Origin: Flammeovirga pacifica
GTDB lineage: Bacteria > Bacteroidota > Bacteroidia > Cytophagales > Flammeovirgaceae
Direction of reading: 5' to 3'
DNA: 64,000 bases
Assembly (NCBI RefSeq): GCF_000807855.2
Contig: NZ_JRYR02000001.1
Span: 305,982-369,981, forward strand
The translations under genes were made by a program, and so were the position numbers. Every line of letters begins with the position of its first letter. The first letter of the stretch is position 1. The notes beneath the pieces were generated by a model. That model was not told where the DNA came from, did not search any database, and worked only from the letters and a program-made list of their open reading frames with translations. Shown here one piece after another: positions 46,615 through 53,856 of this stretch.

Positions 46615-47724
46615 ATGAAAACCATCAAAATACCTTTTCTTTTCTTGTTATTTTCTCTCCTTGTTTATTCATGCGAGACTTCTAACGACGAAATTGTCTA
46701 CCTTCCTGAAGGTCCTGTTTTTGATGAGGAATTTCCCATCACTGTACTTCCATCAGCAGCAGATTTAAGAACAAGTAACACAGTATTTATCGAGCCGATT
46801 CAGAAAATAATTGATGCTACCCCTTCGGGAGAGGATTTATATATCAATATCTTTAAATTTTCTCAAGGTACATTGAGGGAGAATATCCTAAATGCTCAGA
46901 GAAGAGGGGTAAACGTTCATATGATTTTGGATAGTGATGAAGTGAATAATTATACAGCAAAAGTATTTCAAGACTCCATTACTACATTTGTGAGATACAA
47001 TAATTATTTGGATAGTAAAGCCATCAATCATAATAAATATGTATTAAGTTCTGCTATCAGTACATCCGATTCTTTAAGAAGAAATGTAGTTCTATCTACC
47101 AGTTATAATTTTACCGCAGGCGATAATTCGAAATATCAAGATATGGTCATTTTATCGAATGAAGCCTTGTATCAGTCTTTTCTTTATAATTTTAATCAAA
47201 TGATTGAGGTAGAGGAAGAGCAGACCCTACAAAACTGGAAATTCACTTGGTCGGAAACAGCCGATTATAAAGTAGGTTTCCTTCCGAAGCAATCAGGAGA
47301 TGATATACTTATGGATGTATTTGATGAAACCTCTTCCTCTGCAAAAGTGGTCATCATGAATTCTAAATGGGAAGATGATAGGCCACAACTTGTCACTACT
47401 TTAAAAAGGTTATTAGATCAAGGTACAACCCTTACAATTATTGCTCCTCCATCAAGAACAGATAACCTTGATATAGCTTGGGAAAACCGTTTGATAGAAT
47501 GGAGAGAGACGTATGTAAATTTCACTTTACAGTGGATATCTTCACCAAGTTTGCATAATAAAACCATTTATATAGAAGATGGAGCCAAAAGTGCCGTTTG
47601 GACCGGAGCACATAATCTTCGAGCTAGATCATTGAGGTTTAATAATGAGGTGATGTTGAAAGTGACTGATGTGAAAGTGCTAGAGGCTTACAAGGAATGG
47701 CTTGATGGTGTGATGAGTGAATAA
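46615..47724 (+). CDS. Phospholipase D-superfamily lipoprotein
   Basis: 369 residues with lipobox VYSC (Cys20). Two PLD-like halves are visible: NHNKYVL (His139-x-Lys141) with Asn165 in SYNF, and LHNKTIYIED (His314-x-Lys316) with GAHN (Asn334) and NNE (Glu345). The first motif lacks the Asp of the classic HKD and the second has it one place late, so the site is atypical but the His/Lys pairs are present. Expected chemistry: phosphodiester hydrolysis or transfer on lipids or nucleic acids outside the inner membrane. It follows the TonB receptor and beta-helix genes and may act on the same ligand. Confidence 0.78.
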   Translation: MKTIKIPFLFLLFSLLVYSCETSNDEIVYLPEGPVFDEEFPITVLPSAADLRTSNTVFIEPIQKIIDATPSGEDLYINIFKFSQGTLRENILNAQRRGVNVHMILDSDEVNNYTAKVFQDSITTFVRYNNYLDSKAINHNKYVLSSAISTSDSLRRNVVLSTSYNFTAGDNSKYQDMVILSNEALYQSFLYNFNQMIEVEEEQTLQNWKFTWSETADYKVGFLPKQSGDDILMDVFDETSSSAKVVIMNSKWEDDRPQLVTTLKRLLDQGTTLTIIAPPSRTDNLDIAWENRLIEWRETYVNFTLQWISSPSLHNKTIYIEDGAKSAVWTGAHNLRARSLRFNNEVMLKVTDVKVLEAYKEWLDGVMSE

Positions 47725-47777
47725 TTACTTTTCATTCAGTCAAAAACTAAGGAAGTAAAGCTTTTGATGAAAAAAAT

Positions 47778-47833
47778 ACATCTCTCTTCCTCCATGCTAC
47801 ATTGAAAAATGCAGGTGGGAGGAAGAGAGATGT
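47778..47833. terminator. Long terminator hairpin between convergent units
   Basis: A perfect 16-bp inverted repeat (47778-47793 with 47818-47833) with a 24-nt loop ends just before the stop codon of the decayed sulfatase. The A-run on its left gives a T-run for minus-strand transcripts. Confidence 0.75.
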
Positions 47834-47837
47834 TCTA

Positions 47838-48862
47838 TTATTTGGCCTCTGCAGTAGCCCCTTTAAAGGCACTCCATTCATCATCTACCTCAATAATATT
47901 ATGCTCATTTGCATAATTTTTATAGATGAAAAGCATATCAGAAAATAAACTTGGCATTTTGTCTTCAAGAGGAGTACTTTCAGAAGGGTCGTTCACTACA
48001 TCATATAGATGCCATAGACCATCTCCAAACATACCCGGTCTTACTTTCATCAACTTATAATTACCTTTCATGACATAGGCATTACCGAATAGCTCAAAAG
48101 CATACCAGTCCATATCTGTTCTAACGTAATCTCTTTTACCTTCTAAGAAAGGACGAGCACTTATGCCAGAAGGCTCCACTATCTTCCTATTTTTGTAGGT
48201 TGTACCAGGATGATGAATTCCTGCATAATCTAAGATAGTTATACAATTCTCCAGAATAAACACCTTCAGGGCGGTCATAATGTTCTCCATTTAAGGTCCA
48301 ATGTTCTTTGTATTTTTTATGTATAAAACCTTCATCAGAGAAGATTGGGGTCATACGCTCGTCGTTCCAATGGTTAGAGCCCCCCATAAGAATCCCAAAC
48401 TCTTTTGTAAAACCCCATTCTATAGGCTTTTTCCCACCAGCAGCTTCACCTCCAAGGTGCCACTTACCAGATTTTAAAACCTCATAGCCTGCATCATTAA
48501 ATAATTCAGACATTGTAACGGCATTATCATTTAAATATCCTTCGTAGCCAGGCTTACCTTTTGATGCTGGGTAGAAAGAATAATCAAAAGAGCCTAAACC
48601 AACTTCAATATTATTACACCCTGTCATTAACATAGATCGAGTCACCGAACATACCGGAGATGCATGGAAATTGGTAAAACGAACCCCTGCCTGAGCTAAC
48701 CAATTAAAATTAGGTGTTTCTATTTCTGATCCATAAATGCCTAAATCCCCAAAGGCGATATCATCACCGATAATGAGTAAAACATTTGGTTGTATATTTT
48801 TTATTGTGAGTACAACTAAATAATAGCAGACTACTAAGCAGTATTAATAATATCTTTTTCAT
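47838..48862 (-). pseudogene. Decayed secreted arylsulfatase (frameshift, internal deletion, altered active site)
   Basis: Reading from 48862 leftward, a lipoprotein signal (LLLFSC) is followed by a frameshift in an A6 run (48798-48803), after which the sulfatase N-terminus QPNVLLIIGDDIAFGDLG appears in another frame. The formylglycine motif reads CSVTRSMLMTG instead of CxPxR, so the conserved Pro is Val. The frame then ends near 48187, and a third frame gives only the sulfatase C-terminus (DYAGIHHPGTTYKNRKIVEP ... NDPSESTPLEDK). The middle 150-250 residues of a normal arylsulfatase are missing. Two open frames seen here (47838-48290, 48187-48645) are fragments, not separate genes. Confidence 0.88.
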
Positions 48863-49115
48863 CACACTTTAATTTTTATAAGAAATAGTTTTTTTTGTAA
48901 CTCTTGATAAGCTACTCTACAATAATACGGCGATGAAAATTGAAATTCATTGATCTATGATAAGATAAAATCATCCAAATTACATAGATTTTTATCCAAA
49001 GACACAAAAAATGAACCCATATTCACATTGTTATAGTGTAATTTATAATTAATATATTTACATTTGTTAATATATTCGACGTATGATTATTAACTACTAT
49101 TTTTAATTTCTACCT

Positions 49116-50786
49116 ATGAAAAAAATTATACCCATAGCTTTGTTATGGTGTGTGACCTCTATTTCTTTTGCTCAAGATTATAGTAAAGACGTGACTTTTA
49201 CAGAGGACAAAATAATCAACACCACACAAACAACAAATGCAGCTACTTCAGACATCACTTATTTAGGAAGTGGAGCAAGTTATGATTTAGAGGTAAAAGA
49301 TAATTCTACATTTACTATAGACCTTCAAAGTACTTATACTTTGTCAACTAGAGGTACAGGAGACACCAATCCAGGGGTGAATGCAGTTGAGTTAGTAATA
49401 AGAGAAGGTTCTATGCTAATTATTGATGGTAACCTCGATATTGGAACACATACCGATATCACCTTGCAAGGGAATATGATTATTACCGGAGATTTATTGA
49501 ATTCTGATCGTTTAAATAATGGTGGATTTGGTGATATAGATATTAAAGGTGATGGACTTTTGTACATTGGAGGTTCTGCTAATCTAGACTTTGTTGATCC
49601 AGCGAATGCAAAGAACATTTTTATAGAAGAAAGTTATGAAACACCTAACGATCTTACCCGAATTGATGATGCCGAACGTGCATTATTAGATAGAAACTTG
49701 GGTTCGAATCCATTTTCTACAATTGACGGGTTAGATGTAGATGAGCATAATTACGATATTGATTTATGGGCAGCAGATCAGATAATTCCTGATGATCAAA
49801 TAAACGATGAATTGACAAACACTCCTTTCCCAGATATTAAGGTAGTTACAGCTTCAGGCTGGTACAATCAGTACATAAAAATTAGAGGTGAAGGATTCGA
49901 CGATGGAGAATTATCTTCTACTTCGTTATACTTTAATTCTCCCATTACTAGTTTGGATGACTTGGAAGATATCCTACAAAATATCAAATGGTCTGTAAAG
50001 AATACTGTAGTAAATGATAATGTTCTATTGCACCATGATGGAGATGAAAAAAATGATTTTTCTAATGAAATAAAAACAGAAATCACCGATTACTTTGCTG
50101 ATTCTAGAAAGATTATTATTTCTTTTGTTGATGCTGCTCCGGAAATTGAATACATCGCTTCTTCTGGTAAAATGATGGCGGTAACTGTAGAAGAAATTAA
50201 TATTAATACTTCCGATGGAGATTTACCTGTAGAGTTAATTTATTTTACGGGTGTGAAAAAGGCTGATAACATTGTGGACTTAAAATGGGCAACAGCCACA
50301 GAAGTAAATAACGATAGATTTGAAATACACAAATCGTTGGATAAAAAGAATTGGTCAAAAATAGGAGAGGTAGCCGCCCAAGGTGGGAATAGCAATTATA
50401 GAATTGATTACTCTTTTGTAGATGAAGATGTAAATAGCCAACAATACTATAAATTAGTACAAGTAGATTATAATGGAGACACGGAAACATTTGGTCCAAT
50501 TCGTATTTCTGCAGAAGAAGAAGGAGACTTGTTAGTGAGTGTTTTTCCTAACCCTTTAGAATATCAAGAAGAAGGACAGCTATACATTAAAGGAATATCG
50601 CTTACTGCTAATGTACAGGTAGGTATTTATACAAAGTACGGTAAATTGATACAGCAATTTGATATTAATGAACTTGAGCAAAATTCTATAATCACACCAT
50701 TAAGGTTCAAATTAGCAAGCGGAATGTACTTTATAAAAGTAATTAATGGGTCTCAAGTAGTAACAACGAAATTACTTATTAAGTAA
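49116..50786 (+). CDS. T9SS-exported beta-helix surface protein, paralogue A
   Basis: 556 residues. A signal peptide (residues 1-20, ending SFAQ) precedes a beta-helix-like N-terminal half (NSTFTIDLQ type strands, EGSMLIIDGNLDIGTHTDI). A middle region contains VVTASGWYNQYIKIRGEGF. A fibronectin-like module (LPVELIYFTGVK ... LKWATATEVNNDRFEI) and a C-terminal T9SS type A sorting domain (VSVFPNPLE ... GMYFIKVINGSQVVTTKLLIK) close it. Probably a surface or matrix protein; no catalytic residues were seen. It is a tandem duplicate of the gene at 51187. Confidence 0.82.
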   Translation: MKKIIPIALLWCVTSISFAQDYSKDVTFTEDKIINTTQTTNAATSDITYLGSGASYDLEVKDNSTFTIDLQSTYTLSTRGTGDTNPGVNAVELVIREGSMLIIDGNLDIGTHTDITLQGNMIITGDLLNSDRLNNGGFGDIDIKGDGLLYIGGSANLDFVDPANAKNIFIEESYETPNDLTRIDDAERALLDRNLGSNPFSTIDGLDVDEHNYDIDLWAADQIIPDDQINDELTNTPFPDIKVVTASGWYNQYIKIRGEGFDDGELSSTSLYFNSPITSLDDLEDILQNIKWSVKNTVVNDNVLLHHDGDEKNDFSNEIKTEITDYFADSRKIIISFVDAAPEIEYIASSGKMMAVTVEEININTSDGDLPVELIYFTGVKKADNIVDLKWATATEVNNDRFEIHKSLDKKNWSKIGEVAAQGGNSNYRIDYSFVDEDVNSQQYYKLVQVDYNGDTETFGPIRISAEEEGDLLVSVFPNPLEYQEEGQLYIKGISLTANVQVGIYTKYGKLIQQFDINELEQNSIITPLRFKLASGMYFIKVINGSQVVTTKLLIK

Positions 50787-51186
50787 TCACTTGTATTCAT
50801 TTTAATAGAAATACATCAAATTAAAGTAATGCCTTTATAGGTAAGAAAAATGAGTTGGAGTATTTCGGATAAAACGTCTTTTAAATTCTCTTTAGTGTTA
50901 TGAATAATAATAAATAAAGAGGGATTAAAAGACGTTTTTTTAATCACAAAAACGACAGTCTTATAACAATGTGTAGACCCCAAAAAGATTGTTCTGAAAA
51001 ATGGAGTTTCGGTAATCGAAATAACCATCGATAATTCTTTAGATTATTGGTCAATAAAGTCTTAATATATCTTAATTGACAAATGTTTGTTCATTATTTA
51101 TGAGTCACTTATAATAAAATAAAATTAATTTTGCCATACTAATTAAAATGTAGACAAACTACTTATAAACCTAATTCACTTCATAA
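50787..51186. other. 400-bp intergenic region with a long imperfect hairpin
   Basis: A 24-nt arm at 50871-50894 pairs with 50915-50938 (three non-Watson-Crick positions) and is followed by Ts; it can act as terminator for paralogue A. The right part holds the TGTTTGTTCATTA element (51084-51096) and TAATTTTG (51126-51133), a match to the -7 consensus, 54 bp before paralogue B. A 70-codon minus-strand frame in this region looks accidental. Confidence 0.55.
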
Positions 51187-52860
51187 ATGAAACCACTATA
51201 TTTCATTACAATTTTATGTTGTCTAAATGTTGCTTCATTTGGACAAGATTTTAGTAAAGATGTTGACTTTACTAGCCACAAAGTAATTACAACTACCACC
51301 ACTACAAATGCTGCTACCACCGATATTACTTATACTGGAGTTGGTAATAGTTACAATTTGGAGGTGAAAAACAATTCTACTTTTACCATTGATCTGCAAG
51401 GAACTCACACTTTATTTACAAGAGGAGATGGACCTACGGCTAAACCAGGAAAGAGTGCCGTTGAGTTGGTCATAGAAGAAGGCTCTATGCTAATTATCGA
51501 TGGTAATCTTGATGTGGGTTCACATACCGACATTACCTTACAAGGTAATATGATTATTACAGGGAATTTATTGAATTCAGATCGTTTTACTAATGGAGGA
51601 TATGGTGACATAGATATTAAAGGAAATGGACTTTTGTATATAGGAGGTACTGCTAATCTAGATTATATTGATCTAGAGAATGCCGAGAACATTTTCATAG
51701 AAGAAAGTTATGAAGCACCCCACGATAGGAGTCGTATTTCTGATGAAGAATTTGCATTATTAGAGAGAAACAAGGGTTCGAATCCGTTTTCGACAATTGA
51801 CGGCTTAGATGTAGATGAGCATAATTACAATATTGATTTATGGAATATAGATCATATTAACTCTGAGGATCAATCAAATGATGAGCTGACAAACAACCCT
51901 TTCCCAGAGATTAAGGTAGTAACGGCTTCAGGCTGGTACAATCAGTACATAAAAATTAGAGGTGAAGGATTTGTTGATGGAGAATTATCTTCTTCTTCTG
52001 AATTCTATAAATTGCCAATTACTAGTTTGAATACCCTAGAAGATATCATTAAAAAAATCAAATGGTCTGTAAAGAATTCTATGGTAAATGATAATGTCTT
52101 ATTACACCATGAAGGGAATGATAAAGATGATTTTCCTAGTGATGTAAAAAGAGAAATCACCGATTATTTCAATACCTCAAGAAAGATTATTGTTTCTTTT
52201 GTTGATGATGCACCAGAAATTGAATACGTCGCTTCTTCTGGTAGAATGAAGTCGGTATCTGTAGAAGAAATCAATATTTTTACTTCTGATGGAGATTTAC
52301 CTGTAGAGTTAATTTATTTTACGGGTGTGAAAAATGTTGATAACACTGTGAACTTAAAATGGGCAACAGCTACAGAAGTAAACAACGATAGGTTTGAAAT
52401 ATATAAATCTTTGGATAAAAGAAGTTGGAATAAGATAGGTGAGGTAGCCGCACAAGGGGGCAATAGCAATTACCGAATTGATTATTCTTTTGTAGATGAA
52501 GACGTAAATAATCAACAGCTCTATAAATTAGTACAAGTGGATTATAACGGCGATACAGAAACATTTGGACCTATAAGTATCTCTGCCGAAGAAGAAGGAG
52601 CATTGGAAGTGAATGTTTTTCCTAATCCATCAGATACTCAAGACGATGTACAATTATATATTAAAGGGATTTCTCTTTCAGCTGAATTGCAAGTTGGTGT
52701 TTATACAAAGTACGGTAAGCTGATAAAAACTATTGAGATCAATCAAATAGATCAATCGAGTATGATAATGCCATTAGACCTAGGCTTATCGAGTGGTATG
52801 TATTTAATTAAAGTACAAAACGGAGTAGAAGTAGCTAATTCCAAGCTACTGATTCAATAA
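51187..52860 (+). CDS. T9SS-exported beta-helix surface protein, paralogue B
   Basis: 557 residues, same architecture as the gene at 49116: signal peptide (ending ASFGQ), Thr/Asn-rich beta-helix half, central VVTASGWYNQYIKIRGEGF block, LPVELIYFTGVK fibronectin-like module and T9SS type A sorting domain (VNVFPNPSD ... GMYLIKVQNGVEVANSKLLIQ). The two proteins are roughly 70 percent identical by eye, but some blocks are identical at the DNA level, which implies recent duplication or gene conversion. The function is unknown. Confidence 0.82.
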   Translation: MKPLYFITILCCLNVASFGQDFSKDVDFTSHKVITTTTTTNAATTDITYTGVGNSYNLEVKNNSTFTIDLQGTHTLFTRGDGPTAKPGKSAVELVIEEGSMLIIDGNLDVGSHTDITLQGNMIITGNLLNSDRFTNGGYGDIDIKGNGLLYIGGTANLDYIDLENAENIFIEESYEAPHDRSRISDEEFALLERNKGSNPFSTIDGLDVDEHNYNIDLWNIDHINSEDQSNDELTNNPFPEIKVVTASGWYNQYIKIRGEGFVDGELSSSSEFYKLPITSLNTLEDIIKKIKWSVKNSMVNDNVLLHHEGNDKDDFPSDVKREITDYFNTSRKIIVSFVDDAPEIEYVASSGRMKSVSVEEINIFTSDGDLPVELIYFTGVKNVDNTVNLKWATATEVNNDRFEIYKSLDKRSWNKIGEVAAQGGNSNYRIDYSFVDEDVNNQQLYKLVQVDYNGDTETFGPISISAEEEGALEVNVFPNPSDTQDDVQLYIKGISLSAELQVGVYTKYGKLIKTIEINQIDQSSMIMPLDLGLSSGMYLIKVQNGVEVANSKLLIQ

Positions 52861-52935
52861 TTCATAAAAATGATTTCCCCTTCATTGTGGAGCATCAGAG
52901 AAGTAGTTTGTAAAGTCGGATTTGAATAATATAAT

Positions 52936-52985
52936 AAATACCATAAATGTAGCATCCCGTAAGGAACTCTATGTTTATGGTATTT
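52936..52985. terminator. Long hairpin downstream of paralogue B
   Basis: AAATACCATAAA (52936-52947) pairs perfectly with TTTATGGTATTT (52974-52985) and the stem continues through five further pairs (two G:T), closing on a TCC/GGA tip. T-rich sequence follows. It probably terminates the upstream gene. Confidence 0.65.
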
Positions 52986-53040
52986 CATTTTTAAAGTAGT
53001 ATTTGATATACAAACGATGCTGAGGTGTTCAAAAAGAAAT

Positions 53041-53073
53041 AAAAAAAACTCACCCTTAACATAAAGGCGAGTT
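53041..53073 (-). terminator. Terminator of the 137-residue secreted protein gene
   Basis: AACTCACCCTT (53047-53057) pairs with AAAGGCGAGTT (53063-53073) with two mismatches; the A8 run on its left gives eight Ts on the minus strand. Confidence 0.7.
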
Positions 53074-53096
53074 AATTGTTGTAGTGAATTAATTGT

Positions 53097-53510
53097 CTAA
53101 TTTCTTTCTTCCTCGAAAACAAACGATCCAATGACTTCCCCATTGGGATTAAATTGTCGCATTGTAATTTGATCTCTATCAAATAGACCTTTTTTATAGG
53201 TGATCATCACCATAACATGTCCATCATGATTGTTTTCTGTATATATCTTTTCTCTATTGATTTTCTCTCTATAAGTATAAGTATTGATATAAGGTGTTTT
53301 ATCGTTCTGACCTGTTACAAAACTTAATTCAATATTATCTTTATGCACTACCGCATCAATTTCTAAACCAGCAAAATGAGCTTTTTCAATATCAGTTAAG
53401 CGTGGGTAGGCATCCATCTCGGTTATTTTAAAACGAGTTTGTGCTTGGGTACTTGTTCCTAATCCAATACATAATAACAAGAAAAATAGTTGAAGTAATT
53501 TCATAATCAT
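53097..53510 (-). CDS. Small secreted hypothetical protein
   Basis: 137 residues. A signal peptide (residues 1-23, ending TQAQ) is followed by a compact beta-rich domain (IELSFVTGQ, MVMITYKKG, GEVIGSFVFEE). No cysteines or lipobox, and no family recognised. It is monocistronic on the minus strand between two T9SS-protein genes and has its own terminator. Confidence 0.6.
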   Translation of the reverse strand: MIMKLLQLFFLLLCIGLGTSTQAQTRFKITEMDAYPRLTDIEKAHFAGLEIDAVVHKDNIELSFVTGQNDKTPYINTYTYREKINREKIYTENNHDGHVMVMITYKKGLFDRDQITMRQFNPNGEVIGSFVFEEERN

Positions 53511-53856
53511 TGTTTTGGTTCACCTCTATCAACGCATCTACATTGTAGATCATTGATTCTCTTATAAGTTATTAAGAAATATATTGGAATTCAAGCATTT
53601 GTGTAAATTCTGATTTTGTCTTCTATTCTTCTATTTATCATAGTAAATAGTATAAAAAACAATGATAATGAGCCAATTGAGGAGGAAAGTGTGATTTTAT
53701 AGAATACTTTTTTGTCTTCTGTTTTACAAAATCAAAGTATTTGTAAGCGATAAGTTTCTTTAGATTTTAAATACACAAGCGATAAAAATAGGAAACTACT
53801 TATCATTATAATGTTAAAAATCCCACTATGGTATTGGAATGATAAACATTACTTTT
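53511..53856. other. Intergenic region with two inverted repeats
   Basis: No gene is apparent. ATCTACA-T-TGTAGAT (53536-53550) is a tight palindrome close to the start of the small secreted-protein gene and could be an operator. GATAAG-TTTC (53749-53758) and GGAAACTACTTATC (53791-53804) form a looser inverted repeat containing the direct repeat AGCGATAA. Neither matches a known site. Confidence 0.35.

Noticed and set aside
48187-48645. Separate hypothetical genes at 47838-48290 and 48187-48645
   Set aside because: Both are pieces of one sulfatase in different frames, so they are reported as a single pseudogene.
50816-51028. 70-codon open frame on the minus strand
   Set aside because: It crosses the long hairpin at 50871-50938 and has no family or initiation signal; it is most likely accidental.
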